Source of the DNA: Nitrospirota bacterium
GTDB taxonomy: Bacteria; Nitrospirota; Thermodesulfovibrionia; Thermodesulfovibrionales; JdFR-88
NCBI GenBank assembly: GCA_021825295.1
Contig: JAKAHV010000010.1
Location: forward strand, 1-64,000
DNA length: 64,000 nucleotides
Direction: 5' to 3'
The notes under the pieces: generated by a model
Databases searched by the model: none
What the model was told of the DNA's origin: nothing
Seen by the model: the letters and a program-made list of their open reading frames with translations, nothing else
Made by a program: the position numbers and the translations under genes
Shown here: positions 9,123-16,934 of the stretch, in pieces
How positions within the stretch are numbered: the stretch's first letter is position 1
How the letters are laid out: the number at the start of each line of letters is the position of its first letter

Positions 9123-9573
9123 GCCTCCTCAGCAGCGTTGGAATCGCCTCTATATCTTTTATGTCCTTCTGGCACAATATTCTAATGGTATCGCGAAAGA
9201 ACCGGAACTCCTCGAAATACCCCTTAAGGCTTTCCTCCATGGACCGGGTCATCTGGTCGCCCTTTTCGTCCCAGTCCAGCAGCAGGACCATTTTTTCGTA
9301 GCTGCATATCATCTGCTCGGAGAAGTCGTAGAGGTTCTGCCCCCTGTGCAGGGTTATTATCTCGCCCTCGAAGCCCAGGATGCGGAGCGCGGCCGCGTCC
9401 CTTTTCCCCTCGACTATTATTGGGACATCGCCGTTTATCTCAATAAGGCCGTCCAGGATTTCGCGGAGCCTCTCCGCCCTTTCCGCGTCACCCGGGGCGG
9501 CAAGGACGCGCATACGATCGCCCTGCCTCGCCATCCGGTTTTTTCCCTGCCTGTAGTCTTTTCGCGCGCTCAC
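9079..9573 (-). CDS. stand-alone Toprim-domain protein
   Basis: A 164-residue protein with a Toprim fold: IIVEGKRD (about residues 52-59) supplies the catalytic Glu and LLLDWDEKGD (about 97-106) the DxD metal motif. It resembles small archaeal and bacterial Toprim proteins related to the RNase M5 nuclease domain. The exact activity is unknown. The GTG start at 9573 lacks a clear Shine-Dalgarno; the internal ATG at residue 14 is an alternative. Its C-terminal 15 codons overlap the yraN-like gene in another frame. Confidence 0.8.
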   Translation of the reverse strand: MSARKDYRQGKNRMARQGDRMRVLAAPGDAERAERLREILDGLIEINGDVPIIVEGKRDAAALRILGFEGEIITLHRGQNLYDFSEQMICSYEKMVLLLDWDEKGDQMTRSMEESLKGYFEEFRFFRDTIRILCQKDIKDIEAIPTLLRRLEGIAGKSGPGPEF

Positions 9574-9623
9574 GGGGAATGTTTCTGTGGTTTTTATCTT
9601 TTATTATAACCCACCCGCCCGCC

Positions 9624-9653
9624 CTCAAGGTATGGGGGGCCCCATGCCTTGAG
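9624..9653. repeat. 14-bp inverted repeat
   Basis: CTCAAGGTATGGGG and CCCCATGCCTTGAG face each other across 2 bases with a single T/G mismatch that forms a wobble pair in RNA. It lies between the Lrp-type gene stop and the Toprim gene start. There is no T-tract on either side, so it is not a standard terminator. Confidence 0.55.
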
Positions 9654-9710
9654 ACGGACATAAGCTGCGCAGGCTTTCTGGTCTATAATTGCTTTTTGTG
9701 AGACCCTCCC

Positions 9711-9941
9711 CTACTCCACGGCCACGAACGTTTCGGTCCTGGTTAGTCCCCGGACCTTCCTCACCCTTTTTAGAATCTTGTTGAATATTTCGTTTGTGTC
9801 CTTTGCCTCGATGGTGGCGACCAGGTCATACTGGCCGGTGATGACGTCGGCGTCCCTGATGCCGCCGATTCCCCTCAGGGTGTCGCGGATGGTGCGTTCC
9901 TTTCCCGGGATGACATTGGCAAGCAGATAGACCCTGCTCAT
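9711..9941 (-). CDS. Lrp/AsnC ligand-binding (RAM) domain protein
   Basis: A 76-residue stand-alone effector-binding domain of Lrp/AsnC regulators, without the helix-turn-helix. The GQYDLVATIEAKD strand-loop and a late VRGLTRTETFVAVE strand are typical. Such proteins form ligand-binding oligomers. The ATG at 9941 is decided by AAGGAGG about 7 bases upstream; a longer frame reaching 10049 would run into ku and adds only a basic tail. It lies 34 bases downstream of ku on the same strand, so it is probably in its operon. Confidence 0.85.
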   Translation of the reverse strand: MSRVYLLANVIPGKERTIRDTLRGIGGIRDADVITGQYDLVATIEAKDTNEIFNKILKRVRKVRGLTRTETFVAVE

Positions 9942-9975
9942 ACGCTCATCCTCCTTCAATGATTGATTCGCATCT

Positions 9976-10803
9976 TCATCTTGCGGCGCGGGCCTTTTGT
10001 CTTTTTGGTCCGGCCTTTTTGGGGGCGCGGGCTTCTTCTTTCTTTTCAAGGCTTCTTTTGAGAGCCTCCATAAGGCTTACCACCTTGGGCCCGGCCGGCC
10101 TGGGCGGGGCCATCCTGATTTCCCTGCCCTCTATCTTCGCGTTTATGAGGCCCATTAGGGCCTCCCGGTACGTGTCCCTGTACCCGGCCGGCTCGAACTT
10201 CCGGGAAAACCTGTTTATGAGCTCCTTCGCAAGGGAAAGCTCGTCCCTGGAGGGTTTCACGGCGGGGCCGGGCAGGGCCAGCTCCGAGGAGGCCGCCAAC
10301 TCGTCCTGGTAGAGCAGCGTATTTAAAAGCAGGGCGTCCCCATGGATGCCCAGCACGGCCAGATGCTCCCGTTCCTTCAGCGTGACCCTGGCAAGGGCGG
10401 TCTTGCCCGTCTCCCTTATCGCCATCGCCAGAAGCGCGTACGGCCTTTCGCTGCCCGCCTCCGGCTCCAGATAATAGGCCTTGTCGAAATATATGGGGGG
10501 CACCTGTCCGGCGTCGATGAACCCCTCTATGTTTATGGCCTTCGCGGCGAACTGCGGAAGGCCCTGGGATTCCTCTTCCGTAAGGACCACGAACTTCCTT
10601 TTCTGGTATTCGTAGCCGCGGACTATCTCCTCCAGGGGAAGGTCCATGTTGTCCAGGGGGCAATGCCTCTTGTACTCGATGGGCGTGTTGTCGGCCTTGT
10701 GCAGGAGCCGGAAGGAGATGTCCTTTCTGCGGGTGGCGGGATAGAGCTTTACCCCGATGCTTACGAGGGCAAAGGTAATGCTCCCCTTCCAGATCGCCTT
10801 CAT
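9976..10803 (-). CDS. ku: Ku protein (non-homologous end joining)
   Basis: A 275-residue bacterial Ku homodimer subunit that binds DNA ends and recruits LigD. It opens MKAIWKGSITFALVSIGVKL, the standard Ku start, and has the CPLDN block, the ELVIRGYEY-like region (EIVRGYEYQK) and the EAYYLEPE-like KAYYLEPE block. The C-terminus is a Lys/Arg/Ala-rich tail, common in Ku and probably DNA-binding. No ligD lies in this window, so the partner ligase must be elsewhere if the pathway is complete. Confidence 0.95.
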   Translation of the reverse strand: MKAIWKGSITFALVSIGVKLYPATRRKDISFRLLHKADNTPIEYKRHCPLDNMDLPLEEIVRGYEYQKRKFVVLTEEESQGLPQFAAKAINIEGFIDAGQVPPIYFDKAYYLEPEAGSERPYALLAMAIRETGKTALARVTLKEREHLAVLGIHGDALLLNTLLYQDELAASSELALPGPAVKPSRDELSLAKELINRFSRKFEPAGYRDTYREALMGLINAKIEGREIRMAPPRPAGPKVVSLMEALKRSLEKKEEARAPKKAGPKRQKARAAR

Positions 10804-10810
10804 GATTCAA

Positions 10811-11096
10811 ACCTTATCATCAAAGAATATGCCGGTCAAATGAGGGATTTGCACGCGGCCCGTCCTTTCATATATACTACGACTGCCGTTTTTTCCTGTT
10901 TTTTTCCGCAATTTTTTTCTTTGTTTTTTCTTTTGCAGGCCGTTAGTGGAGGGAGGGCAAAGATGAAATAAACAGGTTATCTAAAAATATGAGCATTAAT
11001 GATTAGATTAAATTTTTTTATTTGATTCTGAATAATTAGGTATATTAGGCTTATGCTTGCTTCTCTTTTGCGAAAAAACCGAATAAGGAGGACCTT
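10811..11096 (+). promoter_or_regulatory. upstream region of dsrAB
   Basis: A gene-free 286-base region. From about 10970 to 11050 it is strikingly AT-rich against the GC-rich surroundings, which marks the likely dsr promoter. TTGATT at 11022 and TATATT at 11041 are only 13 bases apart, too close for a standard sigma-70 promoter, so no exact promoter is called. AAGGAGG precedes the dsrA ATG with good spacing. Confidence 0.45.
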
Positions 11097-12284
11097 ATGA
11101 AGAAGTACGAGACGCCGCTACTTGACGAGCTCGAAAAAGGCCCGTGGCCTAGCTTTGTCAAGGAAATGAAGACAGCGGCACAGAAAAGCGAGATGGCCAA
11201 TGACGAATTGGGCCAGCTTGAAAAGTCCTACAAGGACAGACGCGGCTATTGGAAGCACGGCGGCATAGTGGGCGTCCTCGGTTATGGCGGCGGCGTTATC
11301 GGCAGGTACTCCTCCCTCCCGAATGAATTCCCCGGTGTCGCCCATTTCCACACAGTCAGGATAAACCAGCCAAGCGGCATGTTTTACAAGACCGATGCCC
11401 TGAGGACGATCCTGGACCTGTGGGACGAATACGGCAGCGGGCTTACCAATATGCACGGCTCCACGGGCGACATGGTCATGCTTGGATGCAGGACCGAGGC
11501 CCTCGAGCCCTTCTTTGCGGAAGTTACCTCCAGGGGATGGGACCTCGGCGGTTCCGGTTCAGCCCTGAGGACCCCCGCCTGCTGCCTTGGCAAGGCCAGG
11601 TGCGAGTGGGCGAACATAGACACGATGGACATCTGCAACCACCTTACGCAGATGTACCAGGACTACCTCCACAGGCCGGCCTGGCCCTACAAGTTCAAAT
11701 TCAAGGTGGCTGGCTGCGCCGTGGACTGCGTTGCCTCGATAGCCCGTGCGGACTGCTCCATCATAGGCACCTGGAAGGGCAAGATAGCCGTTGACCAGGC
11801 CGCGGTGAAGGACTACGCCAAGGGCGGAATGGATATTCAGGCCGAGATCGTCGACATGTGCCCGACCGGCTGCATGAGCTACGATGGCGGCGAGCTGAAG
11901 ATAGACGACGCCAACTGCAGCCGCTGCATGCACTGCATATCGAAGATGACGAAGGCCCTCAAGGGCACCGGGGAGAAGGGGGCAAGCATCCTCATAGGCT
12001 CCAAGGCCCCAATCGTCGTCGGCTCCCTGCTTTCGTGGGTGATCGTGCCTTTCATGAAGATGGAGCCTCCGTACACCGAGTTCACCGAGCTTGTCGAGAA
12101 GATATGGGAGTGGTGGGACGACAACGCCAAGCCGCGCGAGAGGATCGGCGAGCTCATAGAGATGAAGGGCATGAGGAGCTTTCTGGAAGCCATCGGGGTG
12201 GAGCCCCAGGCGCAGCAGGTATTTGAGCCCAGGAAAGACCCGTTCTTCTTCTGGAAGGATGAGGACCTTAACGGCAATAAATAA
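11097..12284 (+). CDS. dsrA: dissimilatory sulfite reductase alpha subunit
   Basis: A 395-residue catalytic-complex subunit that with DsrB reduces sulfite, via DsrC trisulfide, in the cytoplasm. The siroheme-[4Fe-4S] cysteines are visible as C-x5-C in the CCLGKARC block and C-x3-C in the GCAVDC block. An inserted ferredoxin domain follows (CPTGC, then CSRCMHC). It is a little shorter than the about 437-residue Desulfovibrio protein. A strong Shine-Dalgarno precedes ATG. With dsrB, dsrD and dsrN behind it, this is the reductive-type operon. Confidence 0.97.
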   Translation: MKKYETPLLDELEKGPWPSFVKEMKTAAQKSEMANDELGQLEKSYKDRRGYWKHGGIVGVLGYGGGVIGRYSSLPNEFPGVAHFHTVRINQPSGMFYKTDALRTILDLWDEYGSGLTNMHGSTGDMVMLGCRTEALEPFFAEVTSRGWDLGGSGSALRTPACCLGKARCEWANIDTMDICNHLTQMYQDYLHRPAWPYKFKFKVAGCAVDCVASIARADCSIIGTWKGKIAVDQAAVKDYAKGGMDIQAEIVDMCPTGCMSYDGGELKIDDANCSRCMHCISKMTKALKGTGEKGASILIGSKAPIVVGSLLSWVIVPFMKMEPPYTEFTELVEKIWEWWDDNAKPRERIGELIEMKGMRSFLEAIGVEPQAQQVFEPRKDPFFFWKDEDLNGNK

Positions 12285-12317
12285 TTGTTCAGATAACCCG
12301 TAAAGGAGGAATCAGAA

Positions 12318-13409
12318 ATGGCTTGGTTAACCGAGCAGGAGGCAAAAGCAAAGAGGAAGACCGATATCGGTCCGCCCCATTATTCCAAGATGCTGCCGCC
12401 CGTGATCGCGAAGAATTACGGGAAGTGGAAATATCATGAAGTCCTGACGCCGGGCAGCATGGTCCATGTGGCCGAATCCGGCGACAAGGTCTACACTGTA
12501 AGGGTGGCTTCTCCCAGGCTGCTTGCCACCTCGAACATCCGGATCTTGCTCGACATTGCGGACAAGTACTGCGACGGCTACATTCGCTGGACGACCCGCA
12601 ACAACGTGGAATTCATGACCACCAAGGAAGAAAACGTGGCCCAGATAAAGAAGGCCGCCCAGGATGCCGGCTACCCGGCCGGCGGCATCGGGCCCGGGCT
12701 TTCCAACATGGTCCACACCCAGGGCTGGGTGCACTGCCACAGCGCCTGCACTGACGCCTCGGGGCTGGTCAAGGCCATAATGGACGAGCTTTTCCCCTAT
12801 TTCAACGAGAAGAGGCTTCCGGCGAAGACCAGGTTCGCACTGGCATGCTGCGTGAACATGTGCGGCGCGGTCCACTGCTCGGATCTGGCGGTTGTGGCCA
12901 TCCACAGGAAGGTCCCCGAGATCGACCACGACAACGTAAAGAACATGTGCGAGATACCGACCACGGTCAGCGCATGCCCGACAAGGGCAATCAGCCCCGA
13001 TCCGGCCAAGAAGAGCATCAAGATAAACCCGGACAAGTGCATGTACTGCGGCAACTGCTTCACGGTATGCCCGCCCATCAACATCCACAACCCCGAGCAG
13101 GACGGTGTGGCCATCGTTGTGGGCGGCAAGGTGGGCAGCCTGAGAAAAGGCCCCTCCTTCTCCAAACTGGCAATCCCCTACATAAAGAACAATCCGCCCA
13201 GGTGGCCCGAGGTTGTCGATGCCGTCAAGAACATCCTCGACACTTACGCGAAGGGCGCCAGGAAGCACGAGAGGCTTGGCGAGTGGATTGACAGGATCGG
13301 CTGGGAGGCCTTCTTCAGGGAGACCGGAATACCGTTTACCTATCAGCACATCGACGACTTCACGTTCGCAAGAGACACGTTCAGGACATCGGCAGCGTTT
13401 AAGTGGTAG
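12318..13409 (+). CDS. dsrB: dissimilatory sulfite reductase beta subunit
   Basis: A 363-residue partner of DsrA. The [11 protein letters not shown] block gives siroheme/FeS cysteines, and the [13 protein letters not shown] block is the inserted ferredoxin domain. It lies 33 bases after dsrA with its own AAGGAGG. It would form the alpha2-beta2 core that takes electrons for sulfite reduction. The gene ends 157 bases before dsrD, and that gap holds a strong hairpin. Confidence 0.97.
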   Translation: MAWLTEQEAKAKRKTDIGPPHYSKMLPPVIAKNYGKWKYHEVLTPGSMVHVAESGDKVYTVRVASPRLLATSNIRILLDIADKYCDGYIRWTTRNNVEFMTTKEENVAQIKKAAQDAGYPAGGIGPGLSNMVHTQGWVHCHSACTDASGLVKAIMDELFPYFNEKRLPAKTRFALACCVNMCGAVHCSDLAVVAIHRKVPEIDHDNVKNMCEIPTTVSACPTRAISPDPAKKSIKINPDKCMYCGNCFTVCPPINIHNPEQDGVAIVVGGKVGSLRKGPSFSKLAIPYIKNNPPRWPEVVDAVKNILDTYAKGARKHERLGEWIDRIGWEAFFRETGIPFTYQHIDDFTFARDTFRTSAAFKW

Positions 13410-13418
13410 AATAACCGT

Positions 13419-13467
13419 AGCGGCGGGCGCGCCCCCTGGTCATGCCAGGCAATCGCGCCCGCCCGCT
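13419..13467 (+). terminator. strong hairpin between dsrB and dsrD
   Basis: AGCGGCGGGCGCG (13419-13431) pairs with CGCGCCCGCCCGCT (13454-13467) with one bulged C. The loop holds a second perfect 5-bp stem CCTGG/CCAGG around TCATG. Only three T residues follow, so read-through or an mRNA processing/stability role is as likely as termination. Confidence 0.55.
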
Positions 13468-13566
13468 TTCCGGCTTTCCCGGCCACCGGGGCCGGGCGCA
13501 TGGGGGCCGGAAGGGCGGAGTTTGTGGGAAATACAGGTAAAAACCCCAAAGAGCTGGAGGTGGAGC

Positions 13567-13815
13567 ATGGAAGTCAAAGAACTCCAAGATAAAATTTATG
13601 CGTTTGTGCAGGCCGCCAAAGGCAAGAAGAAGCTGAAGGAAAAGGACATAATAAAAGGCGTTTCCGCCGATACGGGCGAGACCCCGGATGCCGTGAAGAA
13701 GGCCATGCGGGAGATGATTGACGTAGGCCGGCTCATGTACTCTTACGGCGGCGGCTCCAGTTCCGTGGAAATTCCCTCCGAGGAGTACCTCAGGGAAAAA
13801 GGGATGATCAAGTAG
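13567..13815 (+). CDS. dsrD: dissimilatory sulfite reductase-associated protein DsrD
   Basis: An 82-residue winged-helix protein of the DsrD family, an allosteric activator of DsrAB known from reductive sulfite-reducing microbes. It opens MEVKELQDKIYAF and has the KKKLKEKDIIKGVS and AVKKAMREMIDVGRLMYSYGG blocks, with a short Gly/Ser-rich wing. The ATG is preceded by GGAGGTGGAG. A longer in-frame reading back into dsrB is not credible. Its presence argues for the reductive, not the sulfur-oxidising, Dsr pathway. Confidence 0.93.
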   Translation: MEVKELQDKIYAFVQAAKGKKKLKEKDIIKGVSADTGETPDAVKKAMREMIDVGRLMYSYGGGSSSVEIPSEEYLREKGMIK

Positions 13816-13859
13816 GACTGGAAGCAAAAGTCTTAAGAAGGCTTTTTTAAAAAGTTAAA

Positions 13860-15344
13860 TTGAACAGGTCCCCAAGGGTAGTCGTGGCCGGGCTCAAAGG
13901 AGGCTCGGGCAAGACTACCCTTAGTCTTGGTCTGCTCGGTGCCTTCAGGCAGCGGGGGCTTCGCCCGCTGGCCTTCAAGAAGGGCCCCGACTATATAGAC
14001 GCGGCATGGCTGGCGGCTGCCGCCGGTGCGCCGTGCTATAACCTGGACCCCTTCCTCATCGGAGAAGAAAATACCCTCCCATCCTTTGTCTCCCGAGCCG
14101 CGGATGCGGACATCTCCCTCGTCGAGGGCAATCGCGGGATATTCGACGGCATGGACCTTCAGGGCTCCCAGAGCACGGCGAGACTCGCGGAACTCCTGAG
14201 CGCCCCGGTCGTGCTGGTGATGGACGCCTCCAAGATGACGCGGACCGCTGCGGCGCTCGTGCTGGGCATAATGAAGTTCGATCCTGCGCTTGCGCTTGGA
14301 GGCGTGGTCCTGAACCAGGTGGCGGGCGCGAGGCACGAGACGATGCTCAGAAGGTCGATTGAGCATTACACGGGGGTGGCCGTCCTGGGCGCGATCCCCA
14401 GGCTCCGGAGCCAAAGCGGCCCGGACGGGGGGAAGCTGCTGACGGAGCGCCATATGGGGCTTCTTGCCTGCCAGGAGCACCCGGATGCAGAAAAGGCGTT
14501 GGAGACAGCCGCAAGGCTCATAACGGAATCCGTGGATGTCGAAGGCGTCCTGCGTGTTGCCAGGGGCGTCCCGGCGGTTAAGGCGGCAAGCAGACCGGCA
14601 AAAAGGGGAAGCGCGGAGGAGGCGGTAAAAAAAAGGCGGGCCGCGGTGGTTATCGGGGTGCTCAGGGACAGCGCATTTCAGTTCTACTATCCCGAAAACC
14701 TGGAGGCGCTGGAGGCCCTTGGCGCGAGGCTTGAAGTCGTCAGCCCGCTTCTGGGGAAAGGGCCTTTCCCGGATGTGGACGCGCTTTACATAGGAGGCGG
14801 CTTCCCGGAGACCCACGCGGCCGAGCTTTCCGGCAACAAGGCGTTTCTGCGCGCCCTCAAAACACGCATCGAGCAGGGGCTGCCGGTCTATGCCGAGTGC
14901 GGGGGGCTCATGTACCTGGCCTCCCATATCGAGTTAAACGGCAGAAGGCTCCCGATGGCCGGCATATTCCCCTTCGGCATGACGCTTGAAAAAAGACCGG
15001 TCGCACACGGCTACAGTGCCGCCAGGGTCTGCGCCAAAAATGCCTTTTATCCCGAAGGCACAGTCCTTAAGGGACATGAGTTTCATTATTCAAATCCGAT
15101 GCGGCTCGCCCGCAAAACCCGCCTTGCCGCGGAGGAAAAAACATCGTTCGCCCTTAAAATGGAGAGGGGAACGGGGATTGAGGGCGCAATGGACGGCCTG
15201 GTCTATAAAAACGTCTTTGCCACATATACCCACACCCATGTGCTGGGCACTCCGGAGTGGGCCTCCGGGATGCTGGCGGCCGCAAAGAGTTTCAGGAAGA
15301 CCCGAAGTTTCAGGAAGAAAGGTGCAGCAGCCGCTCGACCCTGA
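13860..15344 (+). CDS. dsrN: siroheme amidase DsrN / cobyrinate a,c-diamide synthase family
   Basis: A 494-residue CbiA-type enzyme: an N-terminal P-loop (GLKGGSGKTT) dethiobiotin-synthetase-like domain to about residue 230, a linker of Lys/Arg-rich sequence about 236-262, then a class-I glutamine amidotransferase-like domain with Cys in YAECGGLMYL. DsrN amidates siroheme to sirohaem amide for DsrAB; cobyrinate amidation is the sister activity. Position after dsrD supports DsrN. The start is TTG with no good Shine-Dalgarno; an AAGAAGG lies 18 bases up. Its last 35 bases overlap the convergent truB. Confidence 0.85.
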   Translation: MNRSPRVVVAGLKGGSGKTTLSLGLLGAFRQRGLRPLAFKKGPDYIDAAWLAAAAGAPCYNLDPFLIGEENTLPSFVSRAADADISLVEGNRGIFDGMDLQGSQSTARLAELLSAPVVLVMDASKMTRTAAALVLGIMKFDPALALGGVVLNQVAGARHETMLRRSIEHYTGVAVLGAIPRLRSQSGPDGGKLLTERHMGLLACQEHPDAEKALETAARLITESVDVEGVLRVARGVPAVKAASRPAKRGSAEEAVKKRRAAVVIGVLRDSAFQFYYPENLEALEALGARLEVVSPLLGKGPFPDVDALYIGGGFPETHAAELSGNKAFLRALKTRIEQGLPVYAECGGLMYLASHIELNGRRLPMAGIFPFGMTLEKRPVAHGYSAARVCAKNAFYPEGTVLKGHEFHYSNPMRLARKTRLAAEEKTSFALKMERGTGIEGAMDGLVYKNVFATYTHTHVLGTPEWASGMLAAAKSFRKTRSFRKKGAAAARP

Positions 15345-16173
15345 CAACTCCCTTCATTGCCGTTCCTATGCCAAGCAGCCTTCCCTGCGGGTCCTTTATC
15401 CTTACGTTGCCGGTGGTAGGAAGATTTACCCTGAACGGGGCCCCGTTCAGGGCCTTCTTCAAGTTCTCCCCCTCTATGCGCAGCTCTTCGAGGAAAAACT
15501 CCAGGGCTTGATCGATATCCAGGACCGCGGCCGGTTTTGCCCCGACGAGGTCTTCAGGGCCGGCCGAGTCCCTTACGTCGAAGGGCCCGATTGCGGTCCT
15601 TCTGAGTCCGGTCATGTGCGCGCAGGAGCCGGCCCTGATGCCGATGTCGTCGGCAAGCGCCCTGATGTAAGTGCCCTTCGAGCACGCGATGAGCAGACTG
15701 GCGAAGGGAGGCCGGTATTCCAGCAGTTCGAGTTCGCTCACCTCCACCTCCCTCTCCTCGCGCGCCACTTCGACCCCCTGCCGCGCAAGCCTGTAGAGCG
15801 GCGTGCCCGATACCTTCAGGGCGGAGTACATCGGCGGCACCTGCCTGATCCTGCCCCGGAACGCGCAGAGCGCCTCAAGAAGGGGTTTTGCATCGGCGGG
15901 GACCGGGCCTCTGCCTGTTACCGTCCCCTCGGAGTCGAATGTCTCCGTGCGCTCGCCAAGTTTTATCGTGGCCTGATATTTTTTCGGCAGGTCGGTCAGG
16001 AAACGGACGACCTTCGTGGCCTCGCCGGTGCATATGATCAGAAGACCCGTCGCAATGGGGTCCAGCGTGCCGGTGTGGCCCGCCTTCCTGACTTTCAGGC
16101 GCCTTTTAACCAGGCTCACCGTCTCATGAGAGCTGAGCCCCTCGGGCTTGTCTATCAGAATGACCTTGTCCAT
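15310..16173 (-). CDS. truB: tRNA pseudouridine(55) synthase
   Basis: A 287-residue TruB. It opens MDKVILIDKPEGLSSHETV, has the catalytic-Asp motif GHTGTLDPIATGLL, and the KYQATIKLG and SKGTYIRALADDIG blocks. A C-terminal PUA-like segment follows. It makes the invariant T-loop pseudouridine in tRNA. The 3' end overlaps dsrN on the opposite strand by 35 bases. No Shine-Dalgarno is seen; TAAAAT and AATAAT elements lie 9-12 bases upstream. Confidence 0.95.
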   Translation of the reverse strand: MDKVILIDKPEGLSSHETVSLVKRRLKVRKAGHTGTLDPIATGLLIICTGEATKVVRFLTDLPKKYQATIKLGERTETFDSEGTVTGRGPVPADAKPLLEALCAFRGRIRQVPPMYSALKVSGTPLYRLARQGVEVAREEREVEVSELELLEYRPPFASLLIACSKGTYIRALADDIGIRAGSCAHMTGLRRTAIGPFDVRDSAGPEDLVGAKPAAVLDIDQALEFFLEELRIEGENLKKALNGAPFRVNLPTTGNVRIKDPQGRLLGIGTAMKGVVRVERLLHLSS

Positions 16174-16450
16174 AGGCAGTCTATTATTTTACATGAGCCC
16201 AAGGAAATTTTCGCTACGTATCGGCAATGGGTAATGCATCAGTTTGACGAATGCAGACCGGAGAAGATGGAGGCGGGCATTCTTGCGAAGTGCCCCCGGC
16301 CCACTGGCCCCACGCGTTTGCTTATGCCAGGTTCGTTTGGGGTCCGGCAAAGCAAACCATGCACTGCCTCCCATTGCATTATTTCAGTCCCCGCGTCAAG
16401 GCGGCCGCGCGCGAAGAGGCAAATTCGATTTTCGATGATATAATCTGGCT
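16174..16450. other. intergenic region between truB and vanZ-like gene
   Basis: No reliable gene. It contains a segment around 16241-16290 that resembles one at 8286-8335, sharing an 11-base exact core ATGCAGACCGG. It ends with TATAAT at 16439-16444, 6 bases before the vanZ-like ATG. Confidence 0.4.
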
Positions 16451-16895
16451 ATGCGACCCGGGGGAAACACATTTCTTAAATACTGGGTCCCCGCCATTGC
16501 AGTGATGGGATTCATATTCTGGATGTCGACGGACACGTTCTCATCGGCCCGCACGCTTGCCGTAATAGGGCCCATCATCGAATTTTTCAGCCCCTCCGTC
16601 CCGGACGGCGAATTGTACGAAATCCATGCGGCTATCAGGAAACTGGCACATGTGACCGAATATTTCGTCCTCGGGCTTGTGTTGTTCCGCGCGTTCAGGG
16701 CCGGCAGGAGCGAAAAATGGATAATCCTCAGGAGCGCCATACTGTCCGTCCTCATGGTCGCCCTTTACTCTTTTACCGACGAGTTACATCAGTCCTTCGT
16801 AAAGGGCAGGGGGGGGCCTGGAAGCCATGGACATCGGCATCGATACAATCGGCGGCGCGCTGGCCCAGGTTGTAGGCATACTCACTCTGAGGTGA
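16451..16895 (+). pseudogene. VanZ-like membrane protein, frameshifted in a G8 run
   Basis: A VanZ-family small membrane protein with about three to four helices. The conserved SFTDELHQSFV-x-GR block is followed by eight G residues (16809-16816), after which the plus-strand frame turns into nonsense and ends at 16951. Deleting one G restores the family's D-x-G-x-D-x-x-G-G-x-L-x-Q ending, with a stop at 16893-16895 and a usual length of about 147 residues. So the gene is broken by +1 in a homopolymer, or the run is a sequencing error or phase-variable. TATAAT lies 6 bases before ATG. The role of VanZ-like proteins is unclear. Confidence 0.75.
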
Positions 16896-16934
16896 TCTCT
16901 CCCCGGCCTGCCTGCAAGGGAGAAACGGGCGGCC

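Noticed and set aside
9942-10049. longer N-terminus for the Lrp-type domain protein
   Set aside because: It would overlap ku, adds a low-complexity Lys/Pro tail and ignores the strong Shine-Dalgarno before 9941.
10046-10810. 254-codon frame in another phase of the ku gene
   Set aside because: Same-strand shadow of ku; composition Gly/Arg/His-rich, no motif.
13833-14927. 364-codon minus-strand frame inside dsrN
   Set aside because: It is antisense to the P-loop and amidotransferase domains, with shadow composition.
14986-16443. 485-codon plus-strand frame covering truB and the end of dsrN
   Set aside because: It overlaps two well-supported genes in wrong phases and shows no family; a shadow frame in GC-rich DNA.
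16251-16505. 84-codon frame before the vanZ-like gene
   Set aside because: It crosses the promoter and start of vanZ in another phase and shows no family.
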